Positions 29,942-46,632 of a stretch of 64,000 bases of DNA are shown piece after piece. The notes under the pieces were generated by a model. The model saw only the letters and a program-made list of their open reading frames with translations. It was not told the origin of the DNA and did no database searches. How positions within the stretch are numbered: position 1 is the stretch's first letter; each line of letters opens with the position of its first letter. Where the stretch lies: the NCBI GenBank assembly GCA_001466705.2, contig LATX02000189.1:1116001-1180000 (forward strand), read 5' to 3'. Source of the DNA: Moniliophthora roreri (Eukaryota; Basidiomycota; Agaricomycetes; Agaricales; Marasmiaceae). Position numbers and translations under genes: made by a program.

Positions 29942-32639
29942 ATGCTCCAATCGTTCAGGTCGGTTCAGGTGCTCCACCATTCTTCATGCGAGTCTGAAAC
30001 CTTGAGATAGGGAGACCTACAACCGTTTATTCAAGTCTGGAGAATCCCTATCGAAGATCCGAGATGCAGCTCTCGCGGACCGACTATTTCCAACATCTAG
30101 TGGTACGGAAGTAGCTGGGAGGAGTCTTGTGTGGAAGGTACTGTGCTCCTCAACAAAATCGTACGTCTAATAATTAAACCCGGATAAATAAAGTTGTTTC
30201 TTATATCGGACGAACCCTTACAAAAATCATCTTCACTAGCCTTGGACGCGCACTCCATCTTAACTTCATTGCGCTCAACAAGAAAGCAGTATAGGGACTC
30301 TCTTAGAGAGAAGATGCGTGCACCAGATGGGAGTTATGCTGAAGGTTTTATGCCTTCAGACTCTATTTCACCGCAGAAAGACTCAGGAAAGGTGATGAAT
30401 CTCGAACAGAACAATCCCCTCAGTCTCCATACTGACGTACGCCCCATCTTCTCCATCACCCAATCCGAGTATAACACTTGAATGCTCTCTCTCAGAATCC
30501 ATGGACAGAATGGTTCGCAGCGGTAGAGTTACGCAAGACTATTTTCCAAGATGTTGAACGGACGTAAGATCATTTCGATGAAATCACAGGCGTACCCCTT
30601 GAACTCCTCCAAAGTTTCCCAGATATTGATTTCTTCCGTGGGCGAGATGTTCAAGAGCAACTCACAAACATTCTATATCTCTATTCTACCACTCATTCCG
30701 CTATCGGATATAGACAAGGTTGGCGTTGAGGCATTGGATTCACCCCGTACTAAGTCTCGATCCCAGGGATGCACGAGCTGCTTGCTCCTGTCTACTTTGC
30801 AGTTGACTTGGATTCGTTGGCAGACGATATAGGTGATGTCGATGCTCAAGAGATCTGTTCAAGAACATGGGTTGCAGCAGACGCTTGGGCCATTTTCCAG
30901 TCTATCATGAAGTCTGTAAGCGCATGGTACGAATGGCGCGAAGCATCGGAGGCATCCAGCAATTTACCTTCCCCCCTATCGCACCACGTCAACCTCAATG
31001 TCGCCCAGGGCCCCGTTGAAAGCAAGCCATATGTAGCACCTATCGTGCAGGCGTGTAACAGGATTCAATCTTCTTTTTTAAGATCAGTAGACCCTGAGCT
31101 ATGGAGGCACATCCAATCTACAGGAATCGAGCCTCAGATATATGGAATGTAGGCTATCATTTCCTGAGCTGGTGTTTCTGAGCGACTTATCATTTTGAAA
31201 AACAGACGGTGGTTGAGGCTGCTGTTCACAAGAGAGTTTAGCCTTCCCGATGCTATGAAACTCTGGGATGGCTTATTTGCTTGTGGTCATATGTTTGAGT
31301 TGGCGCCGTGGATATGTGTAGCGATGCTCATTAGGATAAGGAACCAACGTATGAGATGTATCTTTCTACTAATATTGCGACTGATAAGTTGTCGTAGTTC
31401 TCTCTGCAGATTACACAGGTCAGCTAACCGTGCTGCTACGTTATCCGACCCCTCCTGCATCTAGTGATGTAGGCGCTATTCATCACACGAGCTTACTCCT
31501 CCGTCAAGCCCTCGCGCTACAAATGTCGTCAACTCCGGCGACAGGTACCAGCCTGGTGCTCGAGAATCGCAACATTTTGAATATCCCACTTGATATTCCG
31601 GAGCCAGCACTGGCTCCTCGTAAGCGAACCCCGCAAATGCAGCCCGGGCGTACCCCTGATAACCATTCAAAACAGCAGTCGGCATCTGCGATGGGCCTAC
31701 CAGAAATACTTGCTCGGGGTCTGGTAGAGCGGGGAGAAAGTCTTGGAATCAACAGGACGTTGATGAGTGCAGTTTCGGAACTCAGGGTAAGTGAGCGACC
31801 TTTTGGACGACTTTACATGTTCAAAATACTTGTAGCGTAACATTCCTGAGCTTGCGGCGTCGTTCGTCAGATCGCCCAACCAGCAAGCTTCTACGTTCCC
31901 CTTGATGGATGAGAGATCACCCGAAGAGAGACCCCCATGGGAGGCCAAATCTCGTTTCCAGATGGAAAAAGAGATCGAAGTAATCCGTTCAAATAACAAA
32001 CGTCTCGGCGAGGCTCTTAATTGGGTGGTCGATGCTCTTCTTCAGGACAAAACTGAAGCGAGTGATCCTCGGGCTCTGGAACACAGAAAACAGGAGGCGC
32101 TGGAGACATTATCGTATATCAGGGATGCTCTAAATGGCAACAACCAAGATCTAGATGAAGACAGACTGTTCACTGAGGATGAGAAGGCGAAGAGGAAGTC
32201 AAAATGTCAGGTTGGTACCAAGGCAAAAGGGCCGATCACGCAGGGTTATTTCGACGGACATATACCGAGCCCCAAAGCACCCTTGCCTGTTTCTGTCATC
32301 GATTCCGGTTCCTCCAAGTCAGGATTCCAGAGGAATCGTGGCTTGGCATCTCAACCCACCGCACAATCTCCGCAATATCAACACCCCGAATCTCCCTCTC
32401 CATCCTTAACGCCACTATCTCTTAATTCCAATGGCAACTCTATGCGTCTGGCCCCTTGGAATTACACTCCATCCGGTTTTTCGCCCAATGCCCCACCTCT
32501 CCCTAGTGCATCGTTACCTAGACCGCCGCCTCGATCCTCCAGCAGTTTACAACGGCCCACTTCAGCATTTGATATTAAGGCGAAGGAGGAAAAGCCTCAG
32601 CATACTACGCAGGATCCATTGGGAGCTCTATCGCATTGA
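29942..32639 (+). CDS. TBC-domain RabGAP, TBC1D5-like
   Basis: Stimulates GTP hydrolysis by a Rab GTPase; TBC1D5 proteins act on Rab7 with retromer. Exon 1 is tiny (MLQSF) and a 53 bp intron joins it to RETYNRLFKSG. The TBC domain shows the arginine-finger motif IFQDVERT (30540-30558), FPDIDFFRGRDVQEQL, and the glutamine-finger motif GYRQGMHELLAPVYF. Later come FLRSVDPELWRHIQS, IYGIRWLRLLFTREF and LWDGLFACGH. The remaining C-terminal half is long, with a helical segment (MEKEIEVIRSNNKRLGEAL) and a Pro/Ser-rich tail ending LGALSH. The inserted loop between the two halves of the TBC domain is typical of TBC1D5. Both catalytic fingers are present. The stop is at 32637-32639. Confidence 0.9.
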
Positions 32640-32899
32640 TTCAACCGTATCTGTTCTGTAATTATCTGGGACCAACTATTGTATGTAGAGTACTTCTTTC
32701 GATTTTCGATGCAGTGACGCTGGAACGTCACCGGTCACCATTGAAATCATATGTCAGTAAAAAATCACAGGCACCTGATTGGATACCCAGTCCTTTTCCC
32801 GGCCTCCAGCTCCGGGGAACGGACGACCTTGATCGCGGTCTCCCCCGAGTCGTTCTCCAAGCGCTTTCGCTGTAAACCTCTCCTTTACCAGTGACCACC

Positions 32900-35396
<2,497 letters not shown>

Positions 35397-35544
35397 ATGT
35401 AGTCAGTTCTTTTGGCGAGGTGTTCGCTTGTACACATTTCCTAACCGATCAGGGGCATGGGATGTATTCAAAAGTTGCAAAAACAGCGAATAATTGTTGT
35501 TAACCAAGTGAAGATAACTAAGTGAAACTAATAGATTCGGTGAA

Positions 35545-37788
35545 CTACAACGTAGCATTCAGGTCCTGTTGTAGGAATTTTCGTTCTGGAAAATAACGTG
35601 CACGAACAGTCCTCCCAGCAAAAAAGCGGCCATCCAGCTCGCGGACAGTTTTCCAAGCTCCAGCTGGTCCACCAAACACAACGAAAATGCGTACAGAATC
35701 AGCAACGTCTGCCGGAGGAGGATCAACCAGGTGCACGATCACTCGTTCCACCACCCCGTTCTTGGAACATTCATCCCCTGAGAACGTCGTTAGATAATGA
35801 TAACAAGTGTAGACGTTCAGTGTTTTCTCACCAATCTCCCCTCTCAGTTCCTCGTCTTCGACGTCTTCAGGTCCAACCATATTGGTGAGCACGACGACAC
35901 GGCTAGGGTCTCCAAATCGTGCACGGTCCTCCTTGGCTCGACTATCGTCATTATTATTGACGATTTTCCCCATATTAACACCGATCCCAGAAGGCTTGTT
36001 ACCCGCTTGCGGGCCCTTATTCTTCGCGGCTTTCACTTGTTCTACGGTAAGTGCATTAACAATTCCAGAGCCACCGACACCCAAGCCTTGGCCTTCTTTG
36101 TGGCCCCACTTGGCCATCATTCGAGCTGCGAAACTTTGATCAGAGCTGCTGGAAAACGAAGTGTCAACGATGTCAATCTCTCAGCAGGTTTGACCAGCAA
36201 TGCAGACCTTTTGGTGGCTTCTACCTCTTTGCTGTCTTCAGTGGATGGTTGTGTTGTAGGAGCTGATGCTCCGATTGCGGACAACCTAGCAGCGATGGCC
36301 GCAGCCGCCTTCCTTCGTTCCTCCAGTTCGGGAGTTAAAGATGCGCCAGACGGATTTGGCGGCGGCGGCGGCGGCACTGATGGTGGCGCGAAAGGGTTGT
36401 AGGCCAAGGTAGGCGGAGAAGGTGGACATGGTGCAGGTGGCGTTGCAGCTCTGTTGCTCATGGCAAGGCGCCTCATATATGCTTCCTCCCCAGTCTCGGC
36501 ACGTTTAGTGATCGCAGATGGCTGTGCAGGCATTGACGATAAACCAGGAATAGCATCAGAGCCCTCCTCAGAAGGCAAGTGAACTGGTTGAAAGGAGGGT
36601 TGAGATGGTGCAGAGAACGATTCCGCTGGCTTTCCACCACCCCTAGACATCTGGAGGCGACGCTGATATGCTTCATCCCCGCTGATATTGAGATTAACAG
36701 GCGCTTGGGGTGCATTATTGGAGTTGCTGGCGCCGAGACCTCTCTTCTCATCATCTGCTCTCGACCAACGATCAAATGTGTCGTGCTCATCCCCGTATTT
36801 ACCTGGATGAATTAGTGTGAGGTCGTGAAAGACATAGGAGTAAGGTAATGGTTATACCTGCTTTACGAGGACGTTCATCTTCCGATGGCGTTCCTTCGCT
36901 ATCAGAGTAATCGCTGTAACGACTCCTCTTGCCTGAGCGACGTTCTTCGGCCAAACGTTCCCTCCGCTCAAATCGTTCCTTCTGTCGCCACAATTTATAC
37001 TCATTGTAATCATTGGGTCTGAGTAAATCGTAGGATTCCATTGGGTCCCATGCAGCGATTACAGGTGCATTTCTGTTCTAAATAAAGCAATGTGAATTGG
37101 GGCGAAGATCAAAACAGAATGCTAGCACTCACCTTCTTTCCCTTACCCTTTCCTACTTTCCTTTTCTGTCTGGCTTGAAAGCCATTCACGTCCTCGTCGA
37201 GGACCATCGAAGGTGGTTTGACTTTCTTACCCCATCCTTGACCCTGTTTAGGCGGCAAGTTTTCTTCAATTAGTTGTGAGGTCGATGCGCTGTCATTGCC
37301 GTCGGTGCCGGTGAGTTTTGGTTCTACCAACGTCGGTGGGGCGAATACGACAGCTGTCGAGGAAATTGTCGCGGTCGAAGCAGAGCTCCCTGTTGCATTA
37401 GCAGAAGTAAGAGATACCCCCACCGGAAGCCGGGGTCCCGCGTTTTTGGCTTTGTGTGGTTGATTTCGCCTGACAGGTGCGAACGCAAGAGCGGCAGACC
37501 AGCCTTGTTGATTTTCGCAAAAAATAATGGAAAATCAGACATTTAATAAAGCTCTGAAAATGCAAAGGCGTAGCACAAAGGAGTACCGGCTGTAGACTTT
37601 GCTCCTGCTGTAGGATTCGATTCCGTGGACGCAGATGCAGGCTCAGGTTGCTGAGTCTCTGTGCTTTCTGTGGCTGGGGGAGGAGGAGAAGGATCTTGCG
37701 GTTGAGACTGAGATATCGAAGCAGTAACTGCTGCACCGCTGGCGGAAAACTGGATGCCACCGTACAGGCCTCCTGCTCTGCTCGACAT
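35545..37788 (-). CDS. Splicing factor 45 (RBM17/SPF45) homologue
   Basis: A nuclear pre-mRNA splicing protein. It starts at 37786-37788 ([14 protein letters not shown]). The N-terminal half is Ser/Pro-rich. The SPF45 signature [14 protein letters not shown] is followed by a strongly charged [15 protein letters not shown] stretch. A linker with repeats ([24 protein letters not shown]) and a poly-Pro run leads to the G-patch ([14 protein letters not shown]). The end is a UHM-type [35 protein letters not shown], and the diagnostic RxF-like [19 protein letters not shown] domains bind the ligand motifs of U2AF65, SF1 and SF3b155. The stop is at 35545. Its start is only 63 bp from that of the divergent ARPC5 gene. 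Confidence 0.92.
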
Positions 37789-37851
37789 CGTCGTCAAAGT
37801 TCAAAATGGTTCAGTCACACGTGACGAAATATTACTACTTGTTCTCCTACC

Positions 37852-38458
37852 ATGGACGTGAACTTTCGCAAGATCGATATCGACGCATTCGACGAGGAAG
37901 TACTTCGTGAATCAGATCTCTATGAAGAAGATCCAAGAGGCCCAGCTCAGGCCCTAAACGATGCGAAGCAGGCAACGGTCGCTGTCCGAAGTGCCCTCTC
38001 AAAGTTCGTCCACCCTCTAGATACTCGATCGTGAACTCAGGCCGTACTTGCTGGCAGGAATGATGTAGTCGGTGCTTTATCCTTAGTATTGGATACTGCA
38101 CCTTATGGGCCCAGTGCTGAAGAGGCCAAGGTGAGTCATTGAGTCAACTGCAGCGATTGTCTAATCCATCCTAGACCGTGTCCCTCCAAAATATCCTCAC
38201 GATTCTAAACTCGACAAAATCCAATGATATCTCCAATGCTCTCAAATCGCTATCACCCGACGCGCAAGACACATTGATGAAGTATTTGTATAAGGGGATG
38301 GCAATGGCTGATAGCAATGGAAGCGTACTTCTCTCATGGCATGAGAAGGTGCGTAGTTAGTTGTTATTATCAGGTCTTACTGACATCTCTGCTAGCTTAC
38401 TGAAGTTGCCGGGACGGGCTGTATAGTTCGAACGATGACCGATCGCAGAACAGTGTAA
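37852..38458 (+). CDS. ARPC5: Arp2/3 complex subunit 5 (ARPC5, p16)
   Basis: The smallest subunit of the actin-nucleating Arp2/3 complex. It starts at 37852 (MDVNFRKIDIDAFDEE). The first intron appears to run from 38012 to the GGCAG before 38058, giving the join ALSK then NDVVGALSLVLDTAPYG. An acceptor 20 bp earlier would break the frame. Exons 3 and 4 read NILTILNSTKSNDISNALKS, DAQDTLMKYLYKGMA and HEKLTEVAGTGCIVRTMTD. These match the conserved helical core and C-terminus of ARPC5. The stop TAA is at 38456-38458. The predicted length, about 150 residues, is normal for the family. Confidence 0.92.
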
Positions 38459-38652
38459 CAACCTGGTGATGGATTGAATAGCAAGTAAACTGTACGGTAT
38501 AGAATAATGGACTATGGATCATTCCAGCAATATTTCCGAAAAGAGAAACCCAGCACTATCCCATGCAAGCCTAGATATTGTACAGGGGTGGTATCATACG
38601 TGATATACTTCAGGGTAATTTTTGTTTCACATCGTCATATTCATGCTGGCAT

Positions 38653-39156
38653 TTACTTCTTCTGTCCAGTGAGGACTTCATAAGTTTTGTTGGCAGCATC
38701 GGTTACCATCGAGGTCGCTGTTGCTGCGATGCCACCACCCTGCTGAGCAGGATTTGACTTGGCATTTGCCCAACCATCATCTACAAGAGTTCAACCTCTG
38801 CTTAGAATCCACAAAACATGGGCTCACTCACCCTTGTTAGAGTTTTCATTTAGTGGATCAATATTGGTAGTCTCAATGATCCCAGGTCGCCCTTCGATGA
38901 CGCCAGCTGTCTGCTTGAAATTGCGTGCAGCCATTCTGTCGCCTTCAAAGTTGGGGCCAGCTCCAGCACCACGGTCATCTGTGGTTGGATCGGTGACCTA
39001 AACCAATTGTTAAAAACATCCTTCCAGACAATGTGGAGAAGATCATACAAAATTGTCCTGCATAGGGTCACTGTTGTTGGAGTGAGCAGTTGGGTTTGCG
39101 ACACCGGGGTGGACGTCAGTGCCCATGTTGCGCATAGGTTTATCATTCAAAGCCAT
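38653..39156 (-). CDS. Small hydrophilic protein of unknown function
   Basis: A predicted product of about 133 residues in three exons, starting MALNDKPMRNMGTDVHPG at 39154-39156 and ending YEVLTGQKK at 38653. Both introns have good ends (GTATGA...TTTAG and GTGAGT...TGTAG) and keep the frame. The sequence is polar and rich in Asn, Asp, Gly and Ala, and is probably disordered. The last part (GGGIAATATSMVTDAANKTYEVL) can form an amphipathic helix. No family was recognised. Proteins of this look are often stress- or desiccation-related, but nothing in the sequence proves it. It lies tail-to-tail with ARPC5 and just downstream of the RsfS-domain gene. Confidence 0.7.
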
Positions 39157-39360
39157 GTTGAAGCCGAGTCAAGTATTCGTTAAAAGTATGAGATGCGTTA
39201 TAGTTCTGAAGATGAAGAGTATTTATTGAGAGGGGTGGAGCAGTACGCCCCAATACTGACGTTTATTCATGACGCGAAACTACGTCAGGAATAAGGACCA
39301 TGAGAACGAATTGTGCAACAGAATTTCCTAGAGTCCAGTGACCATGTCATCTACTCCAAA

Positions 39361-40116
39361 CTACGTCTGTTGTGAGCTAGTATCTCCAAAGTACTTTTCT
39401 CGTGCCGCTTTGCTAATGATGTGTACAGCAAAGTCTCCAGCATCAACCATGGCCCAGCCGTTCTGCATTCGTCGCTTGGATTTCGGAGGTATGGGAAGTG
39501 GAGGCTCTACGGCAAGGAGCTATTAAAGATGGTCAGCCTTTCCCTAGGCAAAGAGCTAGACCATACGCACCAATGTTCGAACGACGCGCACCACAGATTC
39601 AATAGCACCTTTGTTCTCTGTACCCTCCTTCACCTGGGGTACAATTTGTGAGATCATGATTATCGCGCGCCAACGCATGAGAACAAGTACCTGAGCAAAG
39701 ACTATCCAGTTCCAAAGTGACCCCGGAATGTCATACATAGATTCTCCCGCGTCTGTACCTCTACGGCTTCGTTTACCTTGAGGTCGTCGTAGGGGTAAAG
39801 GATCGCCCATAGGTGGCGTTACATTAGAAAAGCGCGTAACGAGAAGAGCAGAGTGCTCCAGGTGCGGCGATTGAGCAAGCTCGGAGTGTAATTCTCGCAA
39901 GACATGAGGTGTATCTTCTGGGACTGGGGGTGCGCGGGATATCCGTGAAAATGTGGGGGGTTGAGAAGTTGAAGATTCGGAATCTGCGTCAACAAACCAT
40001 GGTACTCTGGACTGGGATGCTGAAGAAAGAAACCGACGACTGAACAGAGCAGTAGTTTGAGCACGACGACAGGCGTTGAATACAGTGAACAGAGACATGA
40101 TTTGTGCACGTGCCAT
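39361..40116 (-). CDS. Mitochondrial RsfS/DUF143-domain protein (MALSU1/Atp25 N-terminal type)
   Basis: The protein opens with a basic, Ser/Arg-rich presequence (MSLFTVFNACRRAQTTALFSRRFLSSASQ); two upstream in-frame methionines exist, and the longer start at 40116 is given. The middle is polar. After short introns, the C-terminal part reads WAMVDAGDFAVHIISKAAREKYF. That is the conserved core of ribosomal silencing factor RsfS (DUF143), which binds uL14 on the large subunit. In yeast this domain forms the N-terminal half of Atp25, with an mRNA-stabilising domain after it. Here the protein stops soon after the domain (SSQQT, stop at 39361-39363), so it looks like a stand-alone mitoribosome assembly or silencing factor. 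Confidence 0.82.
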
Positions 40117-40394
40117 AACCTGCCAGCCATGATTTCGCACAGCCACTCCGCCCTGCCCAATTCATGATTTCTTGCCAGCTACGTAGAATAATTAATAGAA
40201 GATCTGCCTGATATACCAAATAGTCAGGTTTATTCACTAGCCACTCGCACTTGGAGGAGAGGTCCCTGGGAGAGAGGTCCTTTGCGGAGCCACGTACGCG
40301 GCTAGTACGTCGTATGTAAATTTCACATGCCGAATTAAATGGTCTGATTGTTCGGTCGCCCACCAAAGTCAACTTGTATCCCACTTTCACAGCT

Positions 40395-41156
40395 ATGGGC
40401 GTCCGAGCTGCTGTTGTCGTCTCTGTAACGAGCTTCCTACTAGGTATGGGCATCTATCCCCTCTTCTCCCGTTCCTGACATTCTTCTCAGGTGCTCTTTT
40501 CACCCATTGGATTGCAGATTCAATCACTCTTTGGAAGTCACCTATTACCGACACGAATCTCTGGATAGCCGCCTCATACTATGCTATCCTTGCAAAATTT
40601 CCCCCACAACTTTACTATCTACTAGCTGCTCTCGTGACGCTTGGTGGAACGACCGTTCTATGGAGCTTCAGAGACGGGGAAGCAGGGAACTTGATGTTTG
40701 ATGGAGGGAGTATCTGTGAGCAGCTTTTACGCCCTCCTAGTCTTTTCGAATATTCATTGTGTCATAACAGTCTTGTTTGCTACGACTGTAGCTGTATACT
40801 CTTACTCTGTGATACCCAGTGCGTTCTTCATTCTTCTTATTTATCATACTACCGAGTCTCAATATTTCTACCTGCAAACTCCAGTCGTCTCTTCCAACTT
40901 CACGTCGTTACCACCCCATGAACTCGGCGATTCTATGCCCCTCTCCCTCCGCACTCCTATTCTGGATCTTGCATCCAGCCATCTCATTTGCAGCGTCGCA
41001 CTCACAGGTATCCTTGGTCTTCAAGCAGGCCGATTGTGGGCAGAGACAGCAGATGACGATGCCGAAGCCAGCATCTATGGACCGGACACCGACTACAAAA
41101 CAACTCCGAGCCAGTCGCGGGGCAAGACTCCTAATGCAGAGTTTAATGATTCATGA
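40395..41156 (+). CDS. SHR3: Shr3-type ER chaperone for amino acid permeases
   Basis: A membrane-bound packaging chaperone that keeps amino acid permeases soluble in the ER so that they can enter COPII vesicles. It starts at 40395 (MGVRAAVVVSVTSFLLG). After a 50 bp intron comes the family block ALFTHWIADSITLWKSPITD. The next parts are YYAILAKFPPQLYYLLAAL and VTLGGTTVLWSFRDGEAGN, then NLMFDGGSI. Four hydrophobic segments are visible, the last around LICSVALTGILGLQAG. The tail is hydrophilic and cytosolic (YGPDTDYKTTPSQ). The stop TGA is at 41154-41156. Three introns are inferred; the exact ends of the middle ones (40715-40890) are less sure. Confidence 0.9.
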
Positions 41157-41393
41157 TGATGGGGAGCAAAGATAATTTAGGACAGTGATCTACTGCATAC
41201 CCTTACTCTAGGTGACATGTAAACATTACACTCGATACACATCTCAGGATTGATGAAACGGAAAGGCAATGAATGACTTTGTGGACCCCGTTTGCTTTGC
41301 TTAATTTTTCTATTAGGCGAGTCTGAGGTATTATTATCTATACAGGTCCTTTGTTAGTCCTCTAAGGCCTGGAATAATGGTGTGGCGAGAAAA

Positions 41394-43671
<2,278 letters not shown>

Positions 43672-43741
43672 AAGAAGGTGGAGAAAAAATTGTGACGCCG
43701 AAGGATGACGACTCTGAGCGTGAAATTGTTTGCCGCTGTAG

Positions 43742-45337
43742 ATGTCTCCCGTAATCGCTGACCTCCGCAATCCATCCAGTCCAGCGTACAAAAAAGCCAA
43801 GAGACAGTTCCTCAAGTCAATAAAGAATAGGAACAACGATATCGAGAATGACTGGACACCTTTTCGGGCAGCAGAAAAGCGTTACAAGGCTAAATTTCCT
43901 CCTCCAGATCTTTCCAATGTCCTCGACTTGGCTTCGCTAGATGATCAGAGAACGGCTGAAATACAGTCGGGTGTATGGTCGGGGCGCTGCGATGCGCAAG
44001 AACTGCAGGAGATTTCCCTTCACACAGGACAAAAAGGCTATATAATACCTCGCATGCCTGGTGCGACAGATTTTCTGTACTTGAAATTTATCCTGAATTC
44101 ATCTTTCGATCAGGCCTGGTGCTACTTCCCTCCTTCTTGTCGCCACAGGCGCAAAGAAGGCTGGTGAGATGGTCACTTGCAGAACATTCCCGGCCACCAA
44201 ATGAGATGAATCTGGACACTCATTACATCCTACCGCCGGAAGGAATATGGAACTTGGCAATGGAAGCGAGGCGAGATAAATCCCGTAATACCCAAGTGCT
44301 ACCTCGGCATATACTTGGTGGACCGCTGAAAGCAGACGTAGCGAGCGGTGGCCCTCGAGTTCTGATCAACAACACCCCCGCCTCGCCAGAAAATTTTGAT
44401 TCACTGAGCCACGTCTCTAAACCTGCGGCTGCCCCTTCGCCAACCGCAGAGCCTTCTACTTGCATGGATCTCCTTCCCAAACTTCGTTGGACAAACATCG
44501 GCTGGTGAGCTTTTAGTCTAAGATAGTCGACACCGAAACTTAGGTTCTAAGGTTCTATCACTGGGGAACCAAACAATACGACTTCACCAGAGGCAAAGTC
44601 GAGGTACATAGCCTCATCAAGGACATATGTCAGGACGTTGTACGGTCTGTGGACTGGGAGAGTGTCTATTCGAACGACACTTCGGACTGGGGAGTGGAAG
44701 GCGACTGGAAGACGTGGAACAAGTCTTATGGTAGGTTTGCTGTTTATCCCTAGACGGTCTGTTTTCAAGGGACGAATTTTCAGAGCCGGATGCTGGCATC
44801 GTCAACTTTTATCAAACAAAGGTCGATTAATCTATGTAATCAGAGTCACGGAAGCTCACAATCCAGCCCAGGATACTCTTATGGCTCACGTAGATCGTTC
44901 TGAGGTCTGCGCGACTTCACCCCTTGTATCAATTTCGTGAGTAAGATGGTGATACGATGATGCATCCCTCATGTTCGCAGGTTAGGAAATGCTGCTATAT
45001 TTCTGATCGGAGGCCCGACACGAGATACAGAACCGGTTCCTATACTCTTGAGGAGTGGTGATGTCGTGGTGATGTCTGGCCCTGGTTGCAGGAGAGCATA
45101 TCATGGTAAAATTTCGAGTGTGTTCCTGTCGAAATTGTCGAGCTCAGAACCACGCTAGGTATTCCTCGGATCCTCGAAAACACGCTGCCGCCCCATATGA
45201 CGGGCCCTTCATCATTAGAGGATCAAGATTGGACATCTTATGAGGAATACATGCACACAACTAGAATAAACATCAATGTTCGACAGGTGTTTCCAAAAGG
45301 TTTCGACCCCGGAATCTCAACGGACAATAAGCAGTAG
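43742..45337 (+). CDS. ALKBH1: AlkB homologue 1 (Fe(II)/2-oxoglutarate dioxygenase)
   Basis: An oxidative demethylase; ALKBH1 enzymes act on tRNA m1A/m5C and in some species on DNA, often in mitochondria. It starts at 43742 (MSPVIADLRNPSSPAYKK). The front part has the ALKBH1-type KAKRQFLKSIKNRNN and LVLLPSFLSPQAQRRLVRW. Joined exons then give LRWTNIGWFYHWGTKQYDF. The double-stranded beta-helix core shows the metal motif HVDRSE (His and Asp ligands), SLGNAAIFLIGG, the distal His in CRRAYHGIPR, and the 2-oxoglutarate-binding RININVRQVFPKG. All catalytic residues are present. The stop TAG is at 45335-45337, 36 bp from the stop of the convergent FAH-like gene. No strong targeting peptide is visible. 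Confidence 0.93.
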
Positions 45338-45372
45338 TTCATCAGGGTAAGTCGTAAAGTACAAGATTTTAG

Positions 45373-46632
45373 TTAGAACTGGAAGATCGAAGACGTGCCG
45401 TCTGTAAAAGTATACGTGTTTGTAACGGTACCAATTTCCGACAGCTCGACTTCAACAACGTCGCCATCAGTCAGCCAGACTGGATTGTCCATACCAAACT
45501 GAACTCCTTCCGGACTTGACTAAAGTCAGCAAGAACACTCGCCCCGTTACATCGGATGTACTCACGTTCCAGTGAAAATGATATCACCGGGGAGTAAAGT
45601 GATACCCATTGAGAAGAACGAGACGAGTTGCTTCACGCCGAAGATCATATCGGCTGTTGTAGCGTTCTGCTTCAATGCCCCGTTTACTCGGGAGGTAAGC
45701 TGCAATGTTTGAGGGTCAGGAATAACATCTGTCGTGACGAGAGCGGGCCCCCAGGGTGCCCAACTTCGATAGCAGTAAGTGTCAGTTCAACACAAAAAGC
45801 GGTACAGTGCCCACCCGTCGGCATCCTTTCCCATGGAGTACTGAGGCTCAGGCTCCCCTCCTCGGGCGATCTGCCAGCCTGCGACAAGTATTTAGGCTTG
45901 TTATGATGTGTGAAGATTTGCATGTGTACCTCTGTGAGAAACATCATTTCCGACGGAGTAGCCCAGCACGTGATCCAGCGCCTCATCCTCTGAGATGTTG
46001 AATGCTCTCTTCTTTATCACAACGACAAGCTCTGCCTCGTAGTCCATTTCCGAGGTGAAATTCGTCTGATTCTGATAACCCGGAGTTATGGGAACAATTA
46101 CGCCTGGGTCACTAAGAGCAGTCCAAGGCTTGAAGAATAGGATCGGGAAATCCGGAATTGCGTGCCCGCTCTGTTCACCCATTATTCAGTACTTTGAACG
46201 CAATAATTGGGAGGTAATTCGAGCACCTGCTGGGCATGTGCCACGTAATTGAACCCAGCACAGCTACGCAAAATGATGAGCTCGCCGCAAGGTTGAGTTG
46301 AATCAAACGCACCGGACGGTCCTAATCCTCTCTGGGGATATCGGGGAAAGAAGCTGGGTGATATTCTAGAAAGTGACGTTCGATTAGTTCAGAGAGAAGT
46401 CCACGCATCGGAAAATTGACCCTACCTTGATATTGTCAGTCACGGTAAAGTTACCGAGAACGTCTCCTTCGATAATTCGAGCACTTGTACTCTTGGACGC
46501 GTCAATGGTGTTGCCCGGTAGAATGGCATCTCCAGTGTACTCCTGCCCATCGTCAGAGATGAAGCGAACGATACGAGCAGCCTGAGCGAGCAGTAACAGC
46601 GAAGCGAAGGTCAGAAAAGTGAATATATGCAT
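45373..46632 (-). CDS. Fumarylacetoacetate hydrolase-family protein with signal peptide
   Basis: It starts at 46630-46632 with a hydrophobic signal peptide (MHIFTFLTFASLLLLAQAA) ahead of RIVRFISDDGQEYTGDA. The FAH catalytic domain shows CAGFNYVAHAQQ, FKPWTALSDPG, the acidic metal motif DYEAELVVVIKKRA, GYSVGNDVSHRGWQ, and the loop FTGTPEGVQFGM. It ends TDGTSSIFQF at 45373. Family members hydrolyse or decarboxylate 3-oxo and 2,4-diketo acids (fumarylacetoacetate, fumarylpyruvate, oxaloacetate), mostly in cytosol or mitochondria. A secretory leader is unusual for this fold. Several short introns cut the gene. The substrate cannot be told from sequence alone. Confidence 0.88.
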
